NCBI RefSeq assembly: GCF_019793435.1
Contig: NZ_JAILYH010000027.1
Coordinates: forward strand, 1-64,000
Reading direction: 5' to 3'
Source of the DNA: Rhizobium redzepovicii
Lineage (GTDB): Bacteria > Pseudomonadota > Alphaproteobacteria > Rhizobiales > Rhizobiaceae
Length of the DNA stretch: 64,000 nucleotides
Under the pieces are notes generated by a model. That model saw nothing but the letters and a program-made list of their open reading frames with translations, did no database searches and was not told where the DNA came from. How positions within the stretch are numbered: position 1 is the stretch's first letter; the number at the start of each line of letters is the position of its first letter. The translations under genes were made by a program, and so were the position numbers. Of the stretch, positions 43,744-51,995 are shown in pieces.

Positions 43744-44727
43744 TTACGCCTTGCGGGACCGATCGACGACGACCGCCAAAATGATGATCGCTCCCTTGAG
43801 AAACTGCTGGTAGTTCGAAGAAATTCCCAGCAGGTCCATTCCGTTATTCAGTGTGCCTATGATCAACGCCCCGAACAGCGACCCCACGAGGGTGCCGCGG
43901 CCGCCCGCAAGGCTGGTTCCGCCGATTACGACGGCGGCTATGGCGTCAAGTTCGTAGCCTACGCCGGCCTGGGGCAGGGCGGCCGTCGTCCTGGCAGTCA
44001 GGAGCAATCCGGCCAGCCCGGCCAGAACGCCGGAGACGACGTACGCTGCCGATTTAATGACATTGGTGGAAACGCCACTCGCGCGCGCCGCGCGCTCGTT
44101 CCCGCCGACTGCATGGACATACCGGCCGAATGGCGTGTGCTTCAGGCATATCCAGGCCAAAGCGAAGACTGCGAAAAGGATAAGTGCTGGAACGGGAACG
44201 CCCGCGACACTTCCGCCCCCGATCCATTTGAAGGACGGCATCAGATTGGGAATAGGACGTCCGTCCGTATAGATGAGGGTGAGACCGCGGGCCATGCTGA
44301 GCATGCCGAGGGTCGCAACGAATGACGGGAGGCGCAGGTACGCGACCAGTGACCCGCTCAGCAGGCCGCAAGCTCCTCCCACCAGAAATCCGGTCACCAA
44401 GCCGATCGGCAAGGGATAGGGAGAGGCGAGGGTCAGAAGGCTGCCCGCGACCGCCCCAGCCAGGGCCATCACTGAGCCGACCGATAGATCTATGCCGCCC
44501 GTCAGGACGACAAAGGTTACTCCGACGGCGAGTATCCCGTTAATGGAGGACTGCCTGAGAACGTTGGACAGGTTGTTCCAGGTCAGGAAGAACTCGTTGG
44601 ACACCGAGAAGAACACGCACAGCAGCAGAAAGACGATGCCTATTCCGAACGTCTGAAGGGCAGTCTTCAGATGAACTGTCGGATTGTGGCTCTTTCCGCG
44701 CGTCTCCAAAATCGCTTCGTTGGACAT
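43744..44727 (-). CDS. sugar-type ABC transporter permease (RbsC-like)
   Basis: 327 residues from ATG 44727, behind GAAAGGAAA. RbsC family: INGILAVGVTFVVLTGGIDL, RLPSFVATLGMLSMARGLTL, AVGGNERAARASGVSTN, and VVIGGTSLAGGRGTLVGSLF. Presumably acts as a homodimer, since only one permease is present. Twenty-five bases upstream of the binding-protein gene. Confidence 0.88.
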   Translation of the reverse strand: MSNEAILETRGKSHNPTVHLKTALQTFGIGIVFLLLCVFFSVSNEFFLTWNNLSNVLRQSSINGILAVGVTFVVLTGGIDLSVGSVMALAGAVAGSLLTLASPYPLPIGLVTGFLVGGACGLLSGSLVAYLRLPSFVATLGMLSMARGLTLIYTDGRPIPNLMPSFKWIGGGSVAGVPVPALILFAVFALAWICLKHTPFGRYVHAVGGNERAARASGVSTNVIKSAAYVVSGVLAGLAGLLLTARTTAALPQAGVGYELDAIAAVVIGGTSLAGGRGTLVGSLFGALIIGTLNNGMDLLGISSNYQQFLKGAIIILAVVVDRSRKA

Positions 44728-44824
44728 TGCATTTCCTTTCGACGGGCACATTGGATCGCCGCTCAAAGCGATCGCTGAGCTGCTGTGTGGTGGTTCACGA
44801 AGGTTATGGTTTGGAGACCGTCGC

Positions 44825-46345
44825 TTAGGCTGCGAGGTCCATTATGTTCTTTTGCGTCGCAACGGATGCATCGAGGGTGTGCGAGAGCTTGCCCCGACGG
44901 AAGATCGCTATCCTATCGCTCACGTGGAGCACTTCGGGTGCTTCCGAGGATACCATCAGTACCGCGTTGCCCCGTGACGCAAACTCGCGCAGAAAACGAT
45001 ATATTTCCTGCTTAGCGCCTTCGTCGATGCCTCTTGTCGGCTCATCGCATATGAGAAGCTTCGGATCGCTGGTAAGGCACCGGGCAATGATGACTTTCTG
45101 CTGGTTACCTCCACTAAGGCTCTCGACCGTGAGGTTGGGAGAAGCGCATTTGACGCGTTGGGAGGCGATCATGGCGTCGACGATACTGATTTCGCTACGT
45201 CGCCTAATCCAGAAAAACCGACTGAGTTTCCGGATGATGGAAAGGGTGATGTTGTGAGCGATCGAAGCTTGGAGAACGAGGCCGGTCATCTTCCGATCCT
45301 CCGGAATCATTGTCATCCCGGCTTCGATGGATGCTCTGGGGTTACCGGGACGGACGGCTTTACCGTCTAATTTGACCTCACCGCTGCTTGGCTTGCGAAC
45401 GCCGTAGACCGCTTCGAGAAACTCGGTGCGGCCCGATCCCAAAAGACCGTAGATCCCCACGATTTCGCCGGCGCGAACATCAAGCGAAATGTTGTCGAAT
45501 GTTCCCGGCTCGCTCAAGTTTCGAACTTCAAGCACCTTTTTCTCGGTAATCCGGGTGTCGAAATTGCGCTCCGTCTCGACTTCGCGGCCAACGATCTGCG
45601 TCACCAGATGTCTGCGATCGATATCGGCTATTCGCCCAGTTTCGATAAACTCTCCATCCCGGAAGATCGTGTATTCGTCCGCGATCTCGAAAATCTCGGT
45701 GAGTTTGTGGGAGACATAGATTATGCCCCTACCCTTCGTCTGAAGGCGGCGGATCGCCTTGAAGAGAATGTGCGCTTCGTGCTCGCCGATAGCGGATGTC
45801 GGTTCGTCCATGATGATGATATCTGCGTCGCGGCTGAGGGCCTTCGCGATCTCCACCAGTTGGGTCTGGGCCAGCGTGAGTTCATCCATCCTCGCGTTCG
45901 CCGGGACGTCGAACTCCAGGTCCGATAGGAGCCGTCGTGCGTCTCTTTGCATCGTCTTGTGGTCCACGAATACTCTGAGCTTCCTCGGTTCATGCCCCAG
46001 GAAGAGGTTTTCGGCCACGGTCATGGCGGGAACCGGGTTTAATTCCTGCGAGATCATCACGACACCCTTTGCCATGGCCTCCGAAGGTGTGTGGAACTCG
46101 ACACGGTGGCCCTTGACGAATATTTCCCCGCCATCGCGCGCAAGGGCACCCATAAGAATGTTCAGGAAGGTGGACTTCCCCGCGCCGTTCCCGCCGCACA
46201 GGGCGTGGACGCTACCGGGGCGTACCTCAAGTTTCCCGTGTTTGAGCGCAGGGACTCCGTTGAAGGACTTTGCTATTCCGGCAGCGCTGATCAGTGGTTG
46301 AGCCGTCGACCCTTGGCCGGAAACTCCCGAAACGTTCACAGGCAT
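44825..46345 (-). CDS. sugar-type ABC transporter ATPase 2 (RbsA family)
   Basis: 506 residues from the ATG at 46345, which is nine bases from GGAGG (an ATG at 46351 is only three bases away). Two ABC domains: Walker A CGGNGAGKSTFLNI with an unusual Cys-Gly-Gly opening, Walker B IIIMDEPTSAIG, second domain GIYGLLGSGRTEFLEA and VESLSGGNQQKVIIARC. First gene of the minus-strand importer operon, sharing the 46346-46673 control region with the divergent SDR/RidA operon. Confidence 0.9.
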   Translation of the reverse strand: MPVNVSGVSGQGSTAQPLISAAGIAKSFNGVPALKHGKLEVRPGSVHALCGGNGAGKSTFLNILMGALARDGGEIFVKGHRVEFHTPSEAMAKGVVMISQELNPVPAMTVAENLFLGHEPRKLRVFVDHKTMQRDARRLLSDLEFDVPANARMDELTLAQTQLVEIAKALSRDADIIIMDEPTSAIGEHEAHILFKAIRRLQTKGRGIIYVSHKLTEIFEIADEYTIFRDGEFIETGRIADIDRRHLVTQIVGREVETERNFDTRITEKKVLEVRNLSEPGTFDNISLDVRAGEIVGIYGLLGSGRTEFLEAVYGVRKPSSGEVKLDGKAVRPGNPRASIEAGMTMIPEDRKMTGLVLQASIAHNITLSIIRKLSRFFWIRRRSEISIVDAMIASQRVKCASPNLTVESLSGGNQQKVIIARCLTSDPKLLICDEPTRGIDEGAKQEIYRFLREFASRGNAVLMVSSEAPEVLHVSDRIAIFRRGKLSHTLDASVATQKNIMDLAA

Positions 46346-46404
46346 TATCATGATCCTCCTACAGCGGCGTCGGGCTCCAAGTCCTCCACTCAAACCTGCC
46401 GCTT

Positions 46405-46431
46405 CTGTCAGATTGTCTGAAAATCAGTTTG
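46405..46431 (-). promoter_or_regulatory. GntR-type operator site 7
   Basis: CTGTCAGATT-GTCTGAA-AATCAGTTTG: left arm eight of ten, right arm weaker, core AGATT-N7-AATC kept. About 60 bases upstream of the ATPase gene at 46345. Confidence 0.65.
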
Positions 46432-46561
46432 AGTCAATACGCGGGGAAATACTTTTTCTGGTTGTGCAGCGGGCAAAGATGGATCAGGAATGCCTCTAAT
46501 AACGCGAATAACTCACGAGAATGGCGATTCCGTTGATGAAATGGTGGCTTTTTTGTCCCTT

Positions 46562-46588
46562 GTATCTTATCAGACAATCAGACCAAGT
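46562..46588 (+). promoter_or_regulatory. GntR-type operator site 8 (weak)
   Basis: Reads TCTGATT-GTCTGAT on the minus strand, sharing the spacer and one half of the motif; the other arm is poor. About 86 bases before the SDR start at 46674. The 328-base region 46346-46673 contains nothing else that I recognise. Confidence 0.45.
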
Positions 46589-46673
46589 TGCGGAGGCTAT
46601 GACGGCGTGAGCCATCCCCTCCCAAAATCCAACGATCTGATTGTTGGGTGGACGAGATACGGAACCAAAATGC

Positions 46674-47465
46674 ATGGGCATTTTCGACAAACCATTCGAT
46701 GACGCAAACCACCGGGCGCTTGTGACGGGAGCCGGCAACGGCATCGGTCGATCGATCGCCCAGGCACTGACAGGAGAAGGTGTCAGAACTCTTTTCGCGG
46801 ATGTAAGTGCCGAGCGCGTTGAGGCAGCTCTTGCGGGCGCTCCCCGCCCTGAACTCGCCGTGCCATGGGTCGGCGATCTGTCCAAGCGGGAGCGATGCGA
46901 CGCTCTCCTGTCTTTCGCTGCAAAGGAAATCGGAGTGACAACCCACTTCGTTCACAGCGCCGCCCCGCCGAGGAAAGAGAGCGATCATTCGCTCGCCGTG
47001 ACGGACGAAACCTGGGAAACCATGCGCTCGGTCAATGTCGACGCCGGTTTCCACCTTTCCCGGGAACTGGCCAAACCATTGATACGTGCCGGGCGTCCCG
47101 GATCGTTTCTGTTTCTCACGTCGCTCCATGCCGGCACCCCTCGCAACCTGCCGCACTACAGCACCTCGAAAGCTGCACTCGCCATGTTGGTCAAGGAACT
47201 TGCAAAGACCCTCGGTCAGTTTCAGATAAGGGTGAACGCCCTAGTGCCCGGTATCATCGGTGCGGGCGGTTTCGTCGCCGACCCCTCTATGGTCCGCTTC
47301 ATTCCGCTTGGCCGGATCGGTAGTAGCGACGACCTCGTGCCAACTGCTTTGGTCGTGCTGTCCGACAGGCTATCGGGCTACGTGACGGGGGCGTCGTTGG
47401 TGGTGGATGGAGGCGCTTCGCTGACAAACTGGTTTGACGCCCCGTCGCTTGGCAGGGACATTTAA
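46674..47465 (+). CDS. SDR-family oxidoreductase
   Basis: 263 residues. VTGAGNGIGRSIAQALTG, THFVHSAAPPRKE in the NNAG position (atypical), active site HYSTSKAALAMLVKELAK, and the C-terminal YVTGASLVVDGGASL. Classical SDR of unknown substrate; the variant NNAG segment suggests divergence. It is 148 bases ahead of the RidA gene on the same strand. Control is probably through the weak operator at 46562-46588. Confidence 0.8.
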   Translation: MGIFDKPFDDANHRALVTGAGNGIGRSIAQALTGEGVRTLFADVSAERVEAALAGAPRPELAVPWVGDLSKRERCDALLSFAAKEIGVTTHFVHSAAPPRKESDHSLAVTDETWETMRSVNVDAGFHLSRELAKPLIRAGRPGSFLFLTSLHAGTPRNLPHYSTSKAALAMLVKELAKTLGQFQIRVNALVPGIIGAGGFVADPSMVRFIPLGRIGSSDDLVPTALVVLSDRLSGYVTGASLVVDGGASLTNWFDAPSLGRDI

Positions 47466-47613
47466 CGCAAAGTTCGGAAAGCAGGAGCCAGACAGTGAAT
47501 GCCGCCTGCCTCCTCACGCCATCAATTATCGATGACATCGATATTCGCTATGCGGGCCATCGATTGGACAGATGCTTAGAAACGTGACGAACCAGCAAAT
47601 GGAAGGCTAACTG

Positions 47614-48069
47614 ATGTCGATCTCAAACCGCATTGCCGAACTCAAACTTGAGTTGCCCATCGTCAAGGCACCCGCCGCCAACTATGCCAACGCCGTTCGC
47701 TCGGGAAGCTATGTCTACTGCTCGGGAACGGTCCCGGTCACCCCCGAGGGCGAGATCCCGAAGGGCAAGGTTGGGCGCGATCTCACGACCGAACAGGGTG
47801 CCGAGCATGCTCGATACGTAGGCCTGCACCTCCTCTCCATTCTCAAGGAAGAGGTTGGAAATCTCGATCGGGTCAAACGAGTGGTCAAGATTCTAGGCAT
47901 GGTCAATGCCACGCCGGATTTCGAGGAGCATTCGAAAGTCATCAATGGTTGCTCCGACCTGTTCGAGTCTGTCTTCGGCGTGAAGCACGCCCGGTCGGCC
48001 GTCGGCATGGGCAGCCTGCCCTTCGGCATCAGCGTCGAGATCGAAGCGATTTTTGAGCTTGTGGAATGA
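47614..48069 (+). CDS. RidA-family (YjgF/YER057c/UK114) protein
   Basis: 151 residues. RANYANAVRSGSYVYCSGTV-type start (APAANYANAVRSGSYVYCSG), TTEQGAEHARYVGLHLLSIL, and the ligand-binding Arg in VKHARSAVGMGSLPFGISVE. RidA proteins hydrolyse reactive enamines/imines; RutC in the pyrimidine ring-opening pathway is a relative. Next to a RutA-like monooxygenase island, clearing an unstable amino-enal or aminoacrylate-type product is a reasonable role. The ribosome site is weak. Confidence 0.86.
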   Translation: MSISNRIAELKLELPIVKAPAANYANAVRSGSYVYCSGTVPVTPEGEIPKGKVGRDLTTEQGAEHARYVGLHLLSILKEEVGNLDRVKRVVKILGMVNATPDFEEHSKVINGCSDLFESVFGVKHARSAVGMGSLPFGISVEIEAIFELVE

Positions 48070-48382
48070 TAGCGATTCCATGGGGCCCGACCTCAGCTGT
48101 CGATGGATCCGATCGTTATCGGAAGCGCCCTGATGTCCGCCCTTCAGACGGTCGCATCTCGCAGCGGTCGACGCGGTTGAGCTCGGAATAGTCGATGTTC
48201 AGGAAGTAACTCCTCGGAGTGCAGCGGCGTTGGTGCAGCACGTTATATCCCACAACTCCAAAGCCTTCGACGGCCGGTGATTGGAGAAAAAAAGGCCCGG
48301 TGTAAGCCGGGCCTGAAGGTGCGGAGCTGTGATAGTACTCCGCGGGGAAATCAATGCTCGCGTCACCGCGCGAGGTACCGCC
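48070..48382. other. convergent intergenic region
   Basis: 313 bases between ridA-like and the minus-strand flavin reductase. Apart from the terminator at 48293-48314 I see no frame with family resemblance and neither island operator. Confidence 0.5.
48293..48314 (-). terminator. rho-independent terminator of the SRPBCC-flavin reductase operon
   Basis: On the minus strand AGGCCCGG-CTTACA-CCGGGCCT is followed by a run of seven T (48293 down to 48287), a textbook terminator ~70 bases past the flavin reductase stop. Confidence 0.85.
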
Positions 48383-49012
48383 CTAGACCGAAACGTCCAC
48401 GGCGTCGCCGACCGCATAAAAATGACCGCCTGCAACATAGTGCAGGCTTCGCCATTCCGGGTCGGCATTTTCGAACTGCCAGTGCCCGTCTCGAAATATC
48501 CGGCGATCGGCCCACGCGCCGACGACTTCGGCTAGGAAGAGATCGAACCAATCTTGAATACCCTTGACGGGTATCACCTTACAAGCAAGCCAGGCGGAAC
48601 AGCCCGATACGAACGGCAAGTCAAAACCGTCCATCCGGAGCAGTTCCACGCCCGACCGGGCGAGTTTGTCCGGGGTCGTCTTCAGGGAATTGCTTCCAAG
48701 CGCGAATGTAAGTGCTGCTTGGCGAGCCGTTGGCACCTGAACGACGAATTGCCCGCTCTTGTCGATCAATTCCCTTGTCGCCGTCTTAGCATCCAGAACC
48801 ACCGTCAATTTCGGCGGTGAAAAGTCGAGGGGGCACGCCCAAGCGGCGGCCATTACATCGTCAACGCCTCCGCTGCGTGCGGATACGAGAACGGTAGGGC
48901 CGTGATTTATCAACCGGACGGCCTTTTCAAGCTCGACCGGAGCGATGTGCGAGCCTGCTGACAGCCAGCCCTCTCGCGGTACCGCTCCGGAAGTATGACC
49001 AGCAAGCGTCAT
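48383..49012 (-). CDS. flavin reductase-family protein 2
   Basis: 209 residues. Split-barrel flavin-binding domain: TVLVSARSGGVDDVMAAAWA, CPLDFSPPKLTVVLDAKTAT, SGQFVVQVPTARQAAL, and LAEVVGAWADRRIF. This subgroup (DIM6/NTAB-like) includes flavin reductases and flavin-storage proteins, so catalytic reduction is likely but not certain. Four bases downstream of the SRPBCC gene, therefore co-translated, and under the TetR-type operators at 49540 and 49669. A third reductase-like protein in the island. Confidence 0.8.
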   Translation of the reverse strand: MTLAGHTSGAVPREGWLSAGSHIAPVELEKAVRLINHGPTVLVSARSGGVDDVMAAAWACPLDFSPPKLTVVLDAKTATRELIDKSGQFVVQVPTARQAALTFALGSNSLKTTPDKLARSGVELLRMDGFDLPFVSGCSAWLACKVIPVKGIQDWFDLFLAEVVGAWADRRIFRDGHWQFENADPEWRSLHYVAGGHFYAVGDAVDVSV

Positions 49013-49016
49013 GATG

Positions 49017-49460
49017 TCAGCGTGACTGACGCAAGTAGGCCTGCAGGCTATCGCTGCCGCCGATGATAAGTCCCTGCATCAGCTTCTCGTACTTGCCCTC
49101 CGGATCGGGCTCCCTGAGGTCGAACGTTGCAGACCAACGTATGAAGGAACCGCGCTCCCGGGTCAGCGGCGTGACCGCGACCGTGAGGGTGTAGTTGTCG
49201 AGCGGCAAGGGAGCCTCCTCGAAACGATACGTCAGACTGCGTCTCACATCGTCCGTGGCGAGCAGGCGTTCTACGATTACGCCGCCGTCGCCGAGGATGA
49301 GTTTGCGAACGCACCCAACCATGCCGTCCGGCAGTTCGTTGTCGATCCGGCTCTCCGCGATGTCGGAATGCCACTTGGAAATCTCACCGAATTTTTTAAG
49401 CACGTTCCATGCATGATCGGCGTCGCTGTCGATTACGTCGTTGAATTCGACCGATGGCAT
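49017..49460 (-). CDS. SRPBCC (START/polyketide-cyclase-like) protein
   Basis: 147 residues from ATG 49460 behind GGGAGG. Starts with a canonical SRPBCC strand-helix (VIDSDADHAWNVLKKFGEIS, KWHSD), followed by GMVGCVRKLILGDGGVIVER and the C-terminal long helix GKYEKLMQGLIIGGSDSL. The fold makes a deep hydrophobic pocket; members act as ligand carriers or cyclases. First gene of a two-gene minus operon with a flavin reductase. It may bind a pathway aromatic or intermediate. Confidence 0.82.
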   Translation of the reverse strand: MPSVEFNDVIDSDADHAWNVLKKFGEISKWHSDIAESRIDNELPDGMVGCVRKLILGDGGVIVERLLATDDVRRSLTYRFEEAPLPLDNYTLTVAVTPLTRERGSFIRWSATFDLREPDPEGKYEKLMQGLIIGGSDSLQAYLRQSR

Positions 49461-49539
49461 TTTTGAACCTCCCGATAACACTGCGAGCGTGACGGCCAGC
49501 AAGCCGCCAATGATTAGTAGTGATCCCTACAGACACTTT

Positions 49540-49557
49540 GTGTAATCTTTGCTACAG
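49540..49557. promoter_or_regulatory. TetR-type operator copy 2
   Basis: GTGTAA-TCTTTG-CTACAG matches CTGTAR-N6-YTACAG with one arm perfect. It lies 80 bases upstream of the SRPBCC start in the divergent region 49461-49771. Confidence 0.6.
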
Positions 49558-49668
49558 ATGGTCAAGGGTACATTTTCAGAAACTGCGCTGCGGCTTCCGA
49601 CCCCGTCAGACCCATGCCGCTCAAGCTCAAATTCGGCTTGACTACTACCGCTAAATTGTTCAGATTAC

Positions 49669-49694
49669 CATCTGTAGCGACCACTACAGATGGA
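49669..49694. promoter_or_regulatory. TetR-type operator copy 3 (perfect)
   Basis: CCATCTGTAG-CGACCA-CTACAGATGG is a perfect ten-base-arm palindrome, the best copy of the TetR-type motif. It lies 77 bases before the SnoaL-like gene at 49772. With copy 2 it brackets the divergent promoters. Confidence 0.75.
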
Positions 49695-49771
49695 CGACCA
49701 GGCGCACGAGGTTCGCTTCGTGCGAGCGATTTCGTTCGCGGGAACACCCGTCAATCCACCGGAGAAATTCT

Positions 49772-50158
49772 ATGACCAAGAATATCAAGACCATCCCGAC
49801 GTCGGACTACGAAGAGATCATCGCGACTGTTCAGCACTACGTTGACGGTCTGCGAGTCGGCAAATCCGGCGACGTCGCAAAGGCCTTCAACAAGGACGCC
49901 GTGATGTACGGCTTCACCAATGGAAAGCTGCTGGGCGGTCCCATTAAGAACCTGTACGACTTCGTCGACGAAAACGGCATGGCTCCGGAAATCAAGGTGC
50001 GTCTCGATATCCTCGGCATCACGCCGACGACCGCCGTTGTTCGCGTCGACATGGAAAAGGACGCTATTGGCGCTGACTACACCGACCTCCACACGCTAAT
50101 CAAAATGGACGGCAAGTGGCAGATCATCGCGAAGGTCTACCACATGTACGAGGGCTGA
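49772..50158 (+). CDS. SnoaL/NTF2-like (lumazine-binding-type) protein
   Basis: 128 residues, cytosolic. Cone-shaped NTF2 fold: DYEEIIATVQHYVDGLRVGK, DVAKAFNKDAVMYGFTNGKL, TPTTAVVRVDMEKDAIGADY and the end DGKWQIIAKVYHMYEG. Family members include small isomerases, hydrolases and binding proteins; I cannot choose. A homologue with a signal peptide is at 53169. Divergent from the SRPBCC operon and preceded by the perfect TetR-type operator. Confidence 0.83.
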   Translation: MTKNIKTIPTSDYEEIIATVQHYVDGLRVGKSGDVAKAFNKDAVMYGFTNGKLLGGPIKNLYDFVDENGMAPEIKVRLDILGITPTTAVVRVDMEKDAIGADYTDLHTLIKMDGKWQIIAKVYHMYEG

Positions 50159-50257
50159 TTCCTCTCGCGGAAGCCCGTCACCACGTATCGGACGCCGGCC
50201 CCGGATTCGAGTCGAGGCTCTCCTCTCGATGGTTCTGCCCCAGGGTCGGCGCTCCGC

Positions 50258-50294
50258 GTTAAGGTAGCGCAGTGTGGCACAGCGCTACCTTAAC
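50258..50294. repeat. 13-bp-arm perfect inverted repeat at the cassette edge
   Basis: GTTAAGGTAGCGC and its exact reverse complement are separated by eleven bases that themselves allow three more pairs. No T-tract. It lies 100 bases after the SnoaL-like gene and just before the IS30 remnant, where the sequence style changes, so it may be an insertion end or attachment site. Confidence 0.65.
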
Positions 50295-50520
50295 ACCTCG
50301 CTCCCGTCGGTACTCTAGCTTGATCTCTGCGCAGGCTATCTTGGAAAGCGTCATCGAAACTCTCGTGGACACTTGCGGTAGGGCCAACCACCGAGCGGTG
50401 CTGGGGCCGGAGACCGAGTCATGAAAAACCCAGCTGTCAATCGGCACCCAAGATTGGACGTCGAAGAGGGGTGAACATTCTCCGCGCCGATCGACAGATA
50501 TGGCCCGCCACCGCTGCCAA

Positions 50521-50884
50521 AAACGTGCTGCAGGCCCTTCACAGACAAGCTCCTGGGTATCGCAGGGCCGCTGCGCCTGAGCACGACCTCCGACCAGGGG
50601 CGCGAGATGGCGCTGCTCAAGAAGCGCAGCGAGCGCGGGCATCGCCGTGTACTTCTGCGATCCTTACAGCTGATGGCGGCGGGGCTTATACGAGAACTTG
50701 AATGGTTTGGTGCGTCAGTATCTACCCAGGAGCACAAATCTCTCGGGCTGCAGCCAAGCACAGTTCGGTGCCATTGCCGATATGATCAACGACCGACCGA
50801 AAGGGTCTCGGCGTACGATCTCCGCTGGCTGTCTACCGTGAAATTCTCATCAGCAGTTCCCAGCACGTCGCCCTCGTTCATTGA
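50521..50884 (+). pseudogene. IS30-family transposase C-terminal remnant
   Basis: Pieces in shifting frames spell an IS30 catalytic C-terminus: FTDKLLGIAGPLRLSTTSDQ, GREMALLKK, then GIAVYFCDPYS, then ENLNGLVRQYLPRSTNLSGC, SQAQFGAIADMINDRP and finally GLGVRSPLAVYREILISSSQ to a stop at 50882-50884. At least three frameshifts and no N-terminus, so it is dead. It marks the left edge of the LysR/OYE/esterase cassette. The stretch 50295-50520 shows nothing I can assign. Confidence 0.75.
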
Positions 50885-50937
50885 AATCCAGGTGTTGCGC
50901 TTCAGGTTTGAATCCACCGCACCAATAATCAGTAAGG

Positions 50938-51894
50938 TTATCCTGCGCTAGCATCCAGCATGAAATCAACGAACGCGCGAAGCTTTCCCGGCATATGTTT
51001 GCGGTGTGGATAATACAGATGAAACGCATCGTCCATCCCGCTGTGCTGCTTGAGAATGTGCCGCAATTGGCCGCTGGTCAGCTCCTGTTTCGCAAACTGC
51101 TCGAATACGAAACCGATGCCTTGCCCCTGTACAGCCGCGTCCACGACAGACCTCATTTCGTCAAATAAAAGACGCCCCTGCACGTCGATTTGAATGATTT
51201 GACCCTCCGAACCGAACTTCCATTCAAACCACCGGCCTCCCACGGAATAGCGTTGCCGAATGCAGTTGTGGTCCAGCAGATCATCAATGGTCTTGGGTTC
51301 CTTTCGATTTTGAAAATAGTCTGGGGCGGCTACCACAATTCTTTTCTGTACCGGTCCCAGCTGAATGGCCACCATGTCGTTCTGCACTCGCTTGCCCATC
51401 CGAATGCCGACGTCAAAGCCGGCATTGACGATGTCGCCGAGCACGTTGTCCAACGATATCTCGACATGGATCAACGGAAAACTCGCCAGAAAGGCATCTA
51501 TGTGGGGTTCGATCAACATGCGGTATGCGACGTATGAAGAATTGACGCGCACGGTGCCAGACGGCTGATCGGTTGCCAGCAAAGCTTCTGACAAGGAGTC
51601 TCTGATCAGTGCGAGCGCGGGTGCCATTTTTGAATTCAGTGACGAACCCGCCTCGGTCAGGCTGACGCTGCGCGTGGTGCGGTTGAATAGTCGGACATTC
51701 AATTGCGCTTCCATGGCTTTGATGGTGCGCGACACCGCGGTCGGCGTGACGCCCAATTCTGCTGCCGCCCGGGCAAAGTTCAAATGCCGGGCCGCCGCCT
51801 CGAACGTCAGAAGCCCCGGAAGATGCACCGGTAGCGAGGCGGGCACTCCCGCACGGCCGGCATGCGCCGCCTGGATTATGATCTTCTTGTTCAT
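50938..51894 (-). CDS. LysR-family transcriptional regulator
   Basis: 318 residues. Helix-turn-helix GLLTFEAAARHLNFARAAAE, then LGVTPTAVSRTIKAMEAQLN with FNRTTRSVSLTEAG; the effector domain follows (SGTVRVNSSYVAYRMLIEPH, then NAGFDVGIRMGKR). A ~20-residue N-terminal extension precedes the usual start. Divergent from the Old Yellow Enzyme gene at 51996 with a ~100-base shared region, the standard LysR arrangement, so it should control that gene and those following. Confidence 0.88.
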   Translation of the reverse strand: MNKKIIIQAAHAGRAGVPASLPVHLPGLLTFEAAARHLNFARAAAELGVTPTAVSRTIKAMEAQLNVRLFNRTTRSVSLTEAGSSLNSKMAPALALIRDSLSEALLATDQPSGTVRVNSSYVAYRMLIEPHIDAFLASFPLIHVEISLDNVLGDIVNAGFDVGIRMGKRVQNDMVAIQLGPVQKRIVVAAPDYFQNRKEPKTIDDLLDHNCIRQRYSVGGRWFEWKFGSEGQIIQIDVQGRLLFDEMRSVVDAAVQGQGIGFVFEQFAKQELTSGQLRHILKQHSGMDDAFHLYYPHRKHMPGKLRAFVDFMLDASAG

Positions 51895-51995
51895 ACTGTA
51901 TGCCTGTTTGTGACTATATACGTCATTGTCACCGATCTCTATACTGCGGGCAACACAAATTCATCATGAAACTTGGTTGCCGCAGGGATTAAAAA

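Noticed and set aside
29421..48069. Assignment as a standard uracil Rut operon
   Set aside because: RutA-, RutC- and RutF-like proteins are present, but no RutB amidase or RutG transporter, the genes are spread over separate operons, and many additional enzymes would be unexplained.
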